5,398 nucleotides of DNA from an uncultured Eubacteriales bacterium. Its GTDB lineage: Bacteria > Bacillota > Clostridia > Oscillospirales > Acutalibacteraceae. Positions 1-5,398 of the stretch are shown here, one piece after another. The DNA lies in the NCBI GenBank assembly GCA_934501135.1, contig CAKSUE010000065.1, positions 1 to 5,398 on the forward strand. The letters are read 5' to 3'. A model generated the notes under the pieces. The model did not search any database, was not told the DNA's origin, and saw only the letters and a program-made list of their open reading frames with translations. Positions within the stretch are counted from its first letter, which is position 1, and every line of letters starts with the position of its first letter. A program made the position numbers and the translations under genes.

Positions 1-606
1 CTCAAACCCTGCGATAAAGTGGCCTTCACCTAATCCTAAACTATAATTTTCCGCTTTGCCACCTTCAAATGCAACACCATCACAGAAGCCTTCAAAATCT
101 ATAACTGCTATGTCACCATTTTGTGCTTCTCTATCTTCAATAGTTACTAGCCTAGAGTTCCTCTCTCGAACTCTTTCAATTTCATCACTTATATCCTCAT
201 CTGTAACCTCAATATTTGCTGGGCTAACTTCTATACCTTTATAATTATCTATTTTTACTTCAGGTTTAACTGTTAAAGTAACTTTAAAAATTAGTCCATT
301 TTCACCTACTTCAACTATATCAAAGTCAATTTTATCATCTATAACTTCAATATTTGCTTCTCTTACAGCCTCATCTAATGCATCTGGATAAATAGAATTA
401 ATTGCACTATCATAAAAAATTTCTTTTCCATAATATTTCTCAATAAAAGCGCGTGGAGCTTTTCCTTTTCTAAAGCCCGGAATAGTAATTTTCCCAGCCT
501 CTTTTTTATATGCTTTTTCCACAGCATCCTCGAATTCCTTAGGCTCAACAGCTATTTCTAACTGATATCTGTTTGTATCAACCTTATTTGATGATTTAAG
601 ATTCAT
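1..606 (-). CDS. tig: Trigger factor, N-terminal 202 residues (3' end beyond window)
   Basis: Ribosome-associated chaperone and peptidyl-prolyl isomerase that meets nascent chains at the exit tunnel. The ATG at 606-604 opens a frame that stays open to position 1, giving 202 residues; the full family length is about 430, so roughly half is missing at the left edge. The ribosome-binding domain is complete and carries the signature loop GFRKGKAP at residues 44-51, the site that docks on protein uL23. From about residue 150 the FKBP-like PPIase domain begins and is cut off after the GLGEGHFIAGFE stretch. The start is supported by a GGGAGGTT Shine-Dalgarno 8 bases upstream and by alignment with the usual N-terminus (a hydrophilic leader, then the EPKEFEDAVEKAYKK helix). 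It probably has its own promoter at 655-683. In many bacteria clpP and clpX follow tig, but that region is outside the window. Identification is secure. Confidence 0.97.
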   Translation of the reverse strand, partial: MNLKSSNKVDTNRYQLEIAVEPKEFEDAVEKAYKKEAGKITIPGFRKGKAPRAFIEKYYGKEIFYDSAINSIYPDALDEAVREANIEVIDDKIDFDIVEVGENGLIFKVTLTVKPEVKIDNYKGIEVSPANIEVTDEDISDEIERVRERNSRLVTIEDREAQNGDIAVIDFEGFCDGVAFEGGKAENYSLGLGEGHFIAGFE

Positions 607-614
607 TTGCTTTT

Positions 615-622
615 AACCTCCC
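615..622 (-). promoter_or_regulatory. Shine-Dalgarno of tig
   Basis: GGGAGGTT on the minus strand, with 8 bases between it and the ATG at 606. It fixes the trigger factor start. Confidence 0.85.
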
Positions 623-654
623 GAAATACAATATACATAATATATATCTGAGTT

Positions 655-683
655 ATTATATCATATAACCAAATTTTTTTCTA
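655..683 (-). promoter_or_regulatory. Probable sigma-A promoter of tig with extended -10
   Basis: On the minus strand a perfect TATAAT (655-660) is preceded by TG and one base (662-663), giving the extended -10 form TGATATAAT. Seventeen bases further upstream lies TAGAAA (678-683), a 4-of-6 match to TTGACA. Transcription would start near 648, leaving a leader of about 40 bases before tig. It lies in the only non-coding gap of the window. The -10 element is strong and the -35 is weak, as is common for extended -10 promoters. The call rests on pattern alone. Confidence 0.65.
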
Positions 684-712
684 CAAAAAGTTTAAATTTA
701 ATATTAGAAATT

Positions 713-1402
713 TTATCTAACCAAGATAGGTACAAAATTAATAAAATCTCCGGAAATCATTTTAAAATCGATTCCTTTATATAACCCAGTAATTGCTTTT
801 TTGTGTGCAAGAGCTCCATGAATATGACCATAATAACATTTTTTTATATTATTATCAATAAGCAATTCTAGGATTTCAGAATATTCATCATTTGCATATA
901 CTGGAGGATAATGCAAAAAGGCTATTATCTCTCCACCCAACTTTACTGCCGCATCTATAGAAGTCTTTAATCTTCCCACTTCTCTGTTCAATATTTTTTT
1001 ATCCTCATCTGCTTCCGCGTCATAAAACCATCCTCTTGTACCACAAATCGCAAACCCATCTACTTTATATGCACAATTAAATAATATCTTTATAGAATCA
1101 AATGAATTACAAATTAAGAATTCATCCATTTTTTTCCTTGTAGTCCACCAATAATCATGATTTCCTTTTAAAATTATCTTCTTACCCGGAAGTTCATTAA
1201 TAAATTTGAAATCTTCTATTGTATCGTTTAATTTCATTGCCCAGGAGATATCTCCTGGTATAACGACAGTATCATTATCTGAAACGATATTCATCCAATT
1301 TTTTCTTAATCTATCAGTATAATTGCTCCATCCCGGAAATACATCCATTGGTTTACTGTGACCAAACGAAAGATGTAGATCTCCAATAGTAAACAGCGAC
1401 AT
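713..1402 (-). CDS. Metallophosphoesterase, COG1768-type predicted phosphohydrolase
   Basis: A 229-residue calcineurin-like metallophosphoesterase, ending in TAA. All the metal-binding blocks are visible in order: GDLH at 7-10, GDISW at 50-54, GNHD at 80-83 followed by YWW, a lone His in FLHYPP at 164, and GHIH at 192-195. The second block reads GDISW rather than the commonest GDxxD, which I believe is normal for this clostridial subfamily. There is no signal peptide or membrane segment, so it should be cytoplasmic and use two metal ions such as Mn or Fe to cleave a phosphoester. The substrate is unknown. The start is fixed by an AGAGGTG Shine-Dalgarno 8 bases upstream that lies inside the last codons of thrC; only 5 bases separate the two genes, so they are surely cotranscribed and perhaps translationally coupled. 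No convincing terminator follows it. The family call is secure, the function is not. Confidence 0.93.
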   Translation of the reverse strand: MSLFTIGDLHLSFGHSKPMDVFPGWSNYTDRLRKNWMNIVSDNDTVVIPGDISWAMKLNDTIEDFKFINELPGKKIILKGNHDYWWTTRKKMDEFLICNSFDSIKILFNCAYKVDGFAICGTRGWFYDAEADEDKKILNREVGRLKTSIDAAVKLGGEIIAFLHYPPVYANDEYSEILELLIDNNIKKCYYGHIHGALAHKKAITGLYKGIDFKMISGDFINFVPILVR

Positions 1403-1407
1403 GGACT

Positions 1408-2934
1408 TTACACCTCTTTAATACTTAAGTTTAAATATTTTTGTACTACATTAAGAATAGAATTCTTATTGCATATATTCTTAAATACTATATTTTTATC
1501 ATATAAATTTTCTATTGATGCAGGTATTTTAACACCGCTTACAGCGCTTAGATTTCGAATTACTTCAAACTGATCATTACAATTATCGAGGTCATTTGAA
1601 ATAGATGACAAAACGCTTTCAGCAAATTTATATGGGTTTGCTGTTGAAACTATTATTGTAGGTGTATTCTTATCATTAGTTTTGGAGACATATTTATCAT
1701 ACACACCAACAGCCACCGCAGTATGAGGATCACACAGATAGTTTTCAGTCTCAAACATCATTTTAATACTCTGTTTTGTCTCCTCTTCATTACAAAAATC
1801 ACTGTAAAATATATCTTGAATTTTATTTTTTATTTGACTATCAATTTCATACTTACCATAAACTTTAAGCTGTTCCATCCAATATTTTACTTTCTGATCA
1901 TCGTCATCTGTTAAATGATATATAAGTCTCTCTAAATTACTTGAAACAAGTATATCCATAGAGGGAGACATAGTTGTATAAAAATGACGATTTTTATTAT
2001 AAATTCCAGTCTTTATAAAATCATCTAATACATTATTAGAATTTGATGCACAAATAAGCTTGTTAACTGGAAGTCCCATCTGCTTTGCATAATAAGCCGC
2101 TAATATGTTACCAAAATTCCCTGTTGGCACAACTATATTAACCTTTTCACCTTCACAGTCAATTTCTCCGGCATTCATAAGATCACAATAAGCAGAGAAA
2201 TAATAAACAATTTGTGGAAGAAGTCGACCTAAATTTATAGAATTTGCGCTTGAGAACATCATTTTTCTATCGTTAAGCGCTTGATTAATCTTTGTGTTTG
2301 TAAAAATATCTTTTATTGCACTTTGGGCATCATCAAAATTTCCTCTTACACCACACACAAATATGTTTCTGCCTTCCTGCGTAACCATTTGCATCTTCTG
2401 AGTAGGGCTAACTCCACCCTCAGGATAAAACACTATTACTTTTGTACCTTCAACATCTTTAAAACCTTCCATAGCAGCTTTTCCTGTATCTCCTGACGTT
2501 GCAACAGGGATAATAGCCTCTTTACCTTTATATACCTCTGAAAATGACTTTGTTAAAATACGAGGCAAAAGCTGTAATGCAATATCTTTAAAAGCAGACG
2601 TTGGGCCATGCCATAACTCTAGCATATAAATATTTCTATCTGCATTCTGTTTTAAAGAAATAGGAGCAGGATTACCAAAATCAAATTTTTCACCGGAGTA
2701 AGCATTCTCAATACAGTCCATTAACTCATAATCTCCAAAATCTGTTAGAAAATCCTTTAGTATAAATTTAGCCTTATATTTATAGCTAAGCCCCTTCATT
2801 TTATTTAAATCATCATAAGAATATTTTGGAAAATTATAAGGCACAAATAGACCTCCATCTTCAGAAATACCCTTAGCAATAGCTTGTTTTGAAGTTACAT
2901 TAACAAATTTATCTCTGGTGCTTTTATATTTCAT
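1408..2934 (-). CDS. thrC: Threonine synthase
   Basis: PLP-dependent enzyme that converts O-phospho-L-homoserine to L-threonine and phosphate, the last step of threonine synthesis, in the cytoplasm. The 508 residues match the long (E. coli/yeast-like) class. Visible marks are the N-terminal domain with SEDGGLFVP (24-32), the PLP lysine K116 in HGPTSAFKD (109-117), the SGDTGKAA block (147-154), PTGNFGN (270-276) that holds the cofactor phosphate, and DPHTAVAVG (402-410) and STANPYKFAES (430-440) near the C-terminus. The start has a near-perfect AAGGAGGT 5 bases upstream. The 35-base gap to the dipeptidase gene holds no room for a T-box or threonine attenuator, so expression probably depends on the upstream operon. 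No hom or thrB is adjacent, so the threonine genes are not clustered here. It ends in TAA and looks intact. Confidence 0.97.
   Translation of the reverse strand: MKYKSTRDKFVNVTSKQAIAKGISEDGGLFVPYNFPKYSYDDLNKMKGLSYKYKAKFILKDFLTDFGDYELMDCIENAYSGEKFDFGNPAPISLKQNADRNIYMLELWHGPTSAFKDIALQLLPRILTKSFSEVYKGKEAIIPVATSGDTGKAAMEGFKDVEGTKVIVFYPEGGVSPTQKMQMVTQEGRNIFVCGVRGNFDDAQSAIKDIFTNTKINQALNDRKMMFSSANSINLGRLLPQIVYYFSAYCDLMNAGEIDCEGEKVNIVVPTGNFGNILAAYYAKQMGLPVNKLICASNSNNVLDDFIKTGIYNKNRHFYTTMSPSMDILVSSNLERLIYHLTDDDDQKVKYWMEQLKVYGKYEIDSQIKNKIQDIFYSDFCNEEETKQSIKMMFETENYLCDPHTAVAVGVYDKYVSKTNDKNTPTIIVSTANPYKFAESVLSSISNDLDNCNDQFEVIRNLSAVSGVKIPASIENLYDKNIVFKNICNKNSILNVVQKYLNLSIKEV
1411..1419 (-). promoter_or_regulatory. 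Shine-Dalgarno of the phosphoesterase gene, inside thrC
   Basis: AAAGAGGTG on the minus strand, 8 bases from the ATG at 1402. The same bases encode the final Lys-Glu-Val of threonine synthase and run up to its stop codon, so ribosomes finishing thrC pass directly over this site. Confidence 0.75.
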
Positions 2935-2939
2935 ATTCG

Positions 2940-2947
2940 ACCTCCTT
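2940..2947 (-). promoter_or_regulatory. Shine-Dalgarno of thrC
   Basis: AAGGAGGT on the minus strand, a full match to the 16S rRNA anti-SD core, with 5 bases to the ATG at 2934. It suggests efficient translation of thrC independent of the damaged gene upstream. Confidence 0.85.
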
Positions 2948-3266
2948 CATTTTTAAGTGCTTAATAAAATCAATAGTTTGCAAAAAATTTATAAGCATTA
3001 TTAAAAAATATATTATCAAGCAACGATTCATTGTATCCACATTCTAAAAAATAATTATAAATTGATAAGATCGACTCTATACCCTTTATACAGTCCGGCA
3101 TCTCAGCACCATCAAAATCGCTCCCAATGCAAAGTGTATTTTCACCAGACAAAGACAAAAAATGCTCAACATGTTTCCTTATATCTAAAAAATCGGCACT
3201 ACCGTTATCATTTAAAAAGTCTTTGCAAAAATTAATTCCAACTATACCTCCCATTGACATTATTAT

Positions 3267-3269
3267 TTA
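3267..3269 (-). other. Premature in-frame TAA in the dipeptidase gene
   Basis: The minus-strand codons run Asp-Asp-Gln-Phe, TAA, Ile-Ile-Met-Ser-Met-Gly-Gly. Upstream and downstream are in the same frame, so this is a nonsense change and not a frameshift. AAA, GAA or CAA would each become TAA by one substitution and would suit the family here. TAA also ends thrC, rbgA and the phosphoesterase gene, so it is a genuine stop in this organism. Confidence 0.95.
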
Positions 3270-3270
3270 A

Positions 3271-3285
3271 AACTGATCATCAGTT
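3271..3285 (-). repeat. Small perfect inverted repeat just before the premature stop
   Basis: AACTGA, three bases, TCAGTT: a 6-bp stem ending one base before the TAA. It encodes Leu-Thr-Asp-Asp-Gln, a normal family sequence, so it is probably chance. It is recorded because it sits beside the nonsense codon. Confidence 0.3.
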
Positions 3286-3882
3286 AAGTTTCTTATATTA
3301 CTGCATACATATCTAGAATTTGAATGAGTCGCAATTATAGGTTTTTTACTAAAATTTGCAACATCATAAAAAAGTCTATCGCTAGCATGCGAAACATCAG
3401 GAATTATAGAATACTCATTCATAAGAGAAATAGCATCCCTACCAAAATTTGTAAGGCCATTAGGATTTAATACTTTGCAACCACTACCAATATCACAATC
3501 TCCATTCCATGTTAAGGTGATAACCTTTACACCACATCCCTTCATATACTTAACTCTGTTCACGTCACCATTTAAAGCCTTTGAACCTTCAAGGGTAAGT
3601 ATTGCTGTACATTTACCTTTGTTATTTATTTCATTATGTTCATTTATATTTTCAACCTGCTTTATATGTTCATAGTTTAAGTTTTGCTCTTCTTTAAGTT
3701 TCCTAACTGCAACATCAAAAAGATCGCTGGCCTCTTGCCCTGTTAAATCATCAGAAATCCAAACAGCAAAACACTCAATCCATGAATCAAACTCAGAACC
3801 CTTAAGCAGTGAAATATGAAAATCATTTCGCAATAAACCTTTGTTTTCCATTACACTCCTATATAGAGTATCACAGTGTAAA

Positions 3883-4257
3883 TCAAAAAGACGCATTATT
3901 CTCCTCCTGCCAAAAAGCATTAATAATATGATTAATCTCCACTTTCCCTCTATTTTTAATTATCTCTATTACATCAAACCTTGGTTGAAGTTTTATGTTA
4001 TTCTTAATGATGTAATCTAAAGCAGAATTTATTATTTTCCTTTGTTTTCTTGAATTAACTGCCTGAGCAGGCGTCGAATATAAAGTTGATTTTCTTGTTT
4101 TCACCTCAACAAATATAATATATTTATCTATACAAGAAATTATGTCTATTTCACCATATCCACTATAATAATTTACGCACAAAGTATTGTATCCTTTTGA
4201 CTCCAAATACTTTTTTGCAATATTCTCTCCTATATAGCCTATTTTCCTTGTATTCAT
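3883..4257 (-). CDS. yraN: YraN / UPF0102 family nuclease-like protein
   Basis: A 124-residue protein of family UPF0102, a widespread small protein with a restriction-endonuclease-like (PD-(D/E)XK) fold. Its role is unsettled; a part in DNA recombination or repair has been suggested from the fold. Visible family marks are GYIGENIAKKYL near the N-terminus, GEIDII (35-40), FVEVKTRKS (49-57) with the putative metal and catalytic residues E35, D37, E51 and K53, P63..AV, and RFDV (93-96). The start is taken as ATG 4257, which forms an ATGA overlap with the TGA of rnhB. A TTG at 4263 is in frame but has no better ribosome site. Only a weak Shine-Dalgarno is visible, so translation probably depends on ribosomes finishing rnhB. 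Pairing with rnhB is common in bacteria. It overlaps the dipeptidase gene at its 3' end. Confidence 0.93.
   Translation of the reverse strand: MNTRKIGYIGENIAKKYLESKGYNTLCVNYYSGYGEIDIISCIDKYIIFVEVKTRKSTLYSTPAQAVNSRKQRKIINSALDYIIKNNIKLQPRFDVIEIIKNRGKVEINHIINAFWQEENNASF
3903..3908 (-). promoter_or_regulatory. Shine-Dalgarno deciding the dipeptidase start
   Basis: AGGAGG on the minus strand, 6 bases from the ATG at 3896. It lies in the Gln-Glu-Glu codons of yraN. The earlier in-frame ATG at 3920 has no such site and would add eight residues (MLFGRRRI) that do not belong to the family, so 3896 is the start. Confidence 0.85.
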
Positions 4258-4862
4258 TTGCAATCAACCAATATTTTTTTTAAAAACGTCTTTCTATGTA
4301 TAGGGCAATATCCATATTTTTTAATTAATTCCCTATGAAGCGCTGTTCCATATCCCTTATGCTTTTCAAATTGATACTCAGGATACTTAATTGACATTTC
4401 TTTCATTAATCTATCTCTGCTAACCTTTGCTAAAATAGACGCTGCAGCAATAGATTGTGATTTTGCATCTCCTTTGATAATACACCTTGTTGGAATATTA
4501 AGCTCAGGGGCTTTATTCCCATCAATGAGTGCAATATCTGGCTTTGGTTTAAGTCCATGCACAGCTCTCGACATTGCTAAAAAAGTAGCATTTAATATAT
4601 TAATTTCATCAATTTCTTCTTCTGTTGAATATGCTATCGAATATGCCACAGCTTTTTGTTTTATTATTTCAAATAACGTCTCTCTCTTTTTTTCACTAAT
4701 CTTTTTAGAATCATTAACTCCTTCAATAACAGTATTAACTGGTAATATTACTGATGCAGCAAAAACAGGACCCGCTAAGGGGCCCCTTCCTGCTTCATCC
4801 ACACCGCAAACTAAATTATACCCACTATTTATACATTCATTTTCATACAATAACCAATCCAT
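4254..4862 (-). CDS. rnhB: Ribonuclease HII
   Basis: Endonuclease that cuts the RNA strand of RNA-DNA hybrids and single ribonucleotides embedded in DNA, starting ribonucleotide excision repair in the cytoplasm. The 202 residues match the usual size. Visible are GVDEAGRGPLAGPV (20-33) with catalytic D22 and E23 and the GRG substrate loop, NDSKK (50-54), the third carboxylate D114 in LIDGNK, the fourth, D132, in IKGDAKS, the SIAAASILAKVSRD helix (137-150), and HKGYGT (168-173) with the conserved tyrosine Y171. The ATG at 4862 shares one base with the rbgA stop (TAATG), and an AAAGGG site lies 10 bases upstream within rbgA. The stop overlaps the yraN start. All key residues are present, so it should be active. 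Confidence 0.97.
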   Translation of the reverse strand: MDWLLYENECINSGYNLVCGVDEAGRGPLAGPVFAASVILPVNTVIEGVNDSKKISEKKRETLFEIIKQKAVAYSIAYSTEEEIDEINILNATFLAMSRAVHGLKPKPDIALIDGNKAPELNIPTRCIIKGDAKSQSIAAASILAKVSRDRLMKEMSIKYPEYQFEKHKGYGTALHRELIKKYGYCPIHRKTFLKKILVDCK

Positions 4863-5398
4863 TAATTTTTAACCCTTTCAAGAGTTATTTTACCAAGCTT
4901 GCCGGCTCTAAATTCATCTAGAATCATAACCGAGGCTCTTTCTATGTCTATTTCTCCTCCAGAAATAAGCATACCTCTGCTCTTACCTATCAATTCTAAC
5001 AACTCATAACCTGTTAAATTAAGTATACTTTTTTCTTTAAGTTTATATCTTTCTATAATTTTTTCAGAATATCCATCGCGTAATAACTCTAAAACTTTTG
5101 CTGCTAATTGTTCTATGTCCACCACTTGGTCTTTAATTGCACCTGTAAACGCCAACTTTTCGCCAACCGATGGATCATCAAATTTGGGCCATAAAACACC
5201 AGGGGTATCTAATAATTCGTATCCCTTGCCTATTGAAAACCATTGATTTCCTCTTGTTACACCAGGTCTATCTTCTACCTTTGCCTTCGTTCCTTTAGAC
5301 ATTTTATTAATAAAGGAAGATTTTCCAACATTAGGTATTCCAATAACCATAATCTTAATATTTCTTCTAACCATACCTTTCGATTTCCAGATATCTAT
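4862..5398 (-). CDS. rbgA: Ribosome biogenesis GTPase RbgA/YlqF, C-terminal 178 residues (5' end beyond window)
   Basis: Circularly permuted GTPase needed late in 50S subunit assembly in Bacillus subtilis, where it helps bring in uL16. The frame is open to the right edge, so the gene is 5'-truncated by the window; the ATG at 5374 is internal (IDIWKSKG precedes it). About 178 of a usual 280-290 residues are present. In a permuted GTPase G4 and G5 come first and so lie off the edge. Visible are G1 GIPNVGKS (20-27 of the visible part), G2 in DRPGVT (43-48) and G3 DTPG (64-67), followed by LWPKFDD and the C-terminal RNA-binding domain ending RGMLISGGEIDIERASVMILDEFRAGKLGKITLE. It ends in TAA overlapping the rnhB start, an order also seen in B. 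subtilis (ylqF-rnhB). The identification is secure. Confidence 0.96.
   Translation of the reverse strand: MDIWKSKGMVRRNIKIMVIGIPNVGKSSFINKMSKGTKAKVEDRPGVTRGNQWFSIGKGYELLDTPGVLWPKFDDPSVGEKLAFTGAIKDQVVDIEQLAAKVLELLRDGYSEKIIERYKLKEKSILNLTGYELLELIGKSRGMLISGGEIDIERASVMILDEFRAGKLGKITLERVKN
4873..4878 (-). promoter_or_regulatory. Shine-Dalgarno of rnhB, inside rbgA
   Basis: AAAGGG on the minus strand, 10 bases from the ATG at 4862 and within the last codons of rbgA. It is only moderately strong; together with the TAATG junction it points to translational coupling. Confidence 0.55.

Larger units (their letters stand above)
2970..3896 (-). pseudogene. Membrane dipeptidase (peptidase M19), interrupted by an in-frame TAA
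   Basis: Zinc dipeptidase of the renal-dipeptidase family, expected to cleave dipeptides, including those with a C-terminal D-residue. Read through the stop, the frame spans 308 codons, close to the usual length of about 310. The zinc ligands fall where expected: H7 and D9 in DLHCDT, the bridging E103 in LTLEG, H170 in DVSH and H191 in ATHS. The GSDFDG motif (about 258-263) and a normal C-terminus (NAYKFFANY) follow. Codon 210 (3269-3267) is TAA, between QF and IIMSMGGIVGINF, a stretch where the family normally continues unbroken. Both parts are in one frame, so a single base change explains it. The 209-residue product would lack the last barrel strands and the GSDFDG aspartate, so it is probably inactive. 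The start is ATG 3896, with AGGAGG 6 bases upstream, rather than ATG 3920. It overlaps yraN by 14 bases. A sequencing error, or reinitiation at ATG 3260, remains possible. Despite the name there is no signal peptide; it should be cytoplasmic. Confidence 0.85.

Noticed and set aside
56..244. Plus-strand open frame of 62 codons at the left edge
   Set aside because: It is antisense to trigger factor; the serine-rich translation is what the reverse of an acidic, AT-rich gene gives.
694..713. Dyad AAATTT - 8 bases - AAATTT after the phosphoesterase gene as a terminator
   Set aside because: The stem is only A-T pairs and no U-run directly follows; such dyads are expected by chance in sequence this AT-rich.
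1723..2496. Two short plus-strand open frames (1723-1914 and 2281-2496)
   Set aside because: Both are antisense shadows inside thrC, with compositionally biased translations and no sign of function.
2935..2969. Threonine T-box or attenuator ahead of thrC
   Set aside because: Only 35 bases are available, far too few for a T-box, and no hairpin or T-run is present.
3054..3059. TATAAT on the minus strand inside the dipeptidase 3' part as a thrC promoter
   Set aside because: There is no -35 match at 16-18 bases upstream and no TG extension. It encodes Tyr-Asn in a normal protein stretch.
3267..3269. TAA read as an amino acid under a variant genetic code or as a programmed readthrough site
   Set aside because: TAA is the natural terminator of thrC, rbgA and the phosphoesterase gene, and UGA also terminates rnhB, yraN and the dipeptidase. 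No known readthrough element follows the codon.
3475..3675. Plus-strand open frame of 66 codons
   Set aside because: It is antisense to the well-conserved N-terminal half of the dipeptidase gene.
4258..4263. TTG at 4263 as the yraN start
   Set aside because: The ATG at 4257 gives the usual family N-terminus and a classic ATGA overlap with rnhB, and TTG offers no better ribosome site.
4474..4872. Plus-strand open frame of 132 codons
   Set aside because: It lies antisense over rnhB, which is complete and has all catalytic motifs. The antisense translation resembles no family I know and has no Shine-Dalgarno I can point to.

Overview
The window is an ordinary chromosomal housekeeping region of an AT-rich, low-GC Gram-positive bacterium, most likely a clostridium of the Oscillospiraceae/Ruminococcaceae type. 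The grounds are the strong purine-rich Shine-Dalgarno sequences, the AT-leaning codon use, the gene families, and a gene order (rbgA - rnhB - yraN ... tig) that I recall from such genomes; I could not check that order here. Every gene I can support lies on the minus strand, so transcription runs from the right edge (5398) to the left edge (1). Coding density is very high and the only real intergenic space is 607-712.

Reading in the direction of transcription: the 3' two thirds of the ribosome-assembly GTPase gene rbgA/ylqF (5398-4862, its 5' end outside the window); rnhB for ribonuclease HII (4862-4254), whose start codon shares one base with the rbgA stop (TAATG); yraN, a UPF0102 nuclease-like protein (4257-3883), overlapping rnhB by ATGA; a membrane-dipeptidase (peptidase M19) gene (3896-2970) that overlaps yraN by 14 bases and is split by an in-frame TAA at 3267-3269; thrC for threonine synthase (2934-1408); and a metallophosphoesterase of the COG1768 type (1402-713). 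These six genes look like one operon, because they overlap or are separated by at most 35 bases. The promoter is presumably to the right of the window.

After the metallophosphoesterase there is a 106-base gap holding a good extended -10 promoter, and then tig for trigger factor (606 to beyond position 1). Trigger factor probably begins a new transcription unit. The 3' end of tig, including most of its PPIase and all of its C-terminal chaperone domain, is off the left edge.

Functionally the group is mixed: ribosome maturation (RbgA), genome maintenance (RNase HII, perhaps YraN), amino-acid and peptide metabolism (dipeptidase, ThrC) and nascent-chain folding (Tig). The one real anomaly is the nonsense codon in the dipeptidase gene, with otherwise intact family sequence in the same frame on both sides. 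I see no RNA genes, mobile elements, CRISPR arrays or riboswitches, and no evidence for a new multi-gene system.
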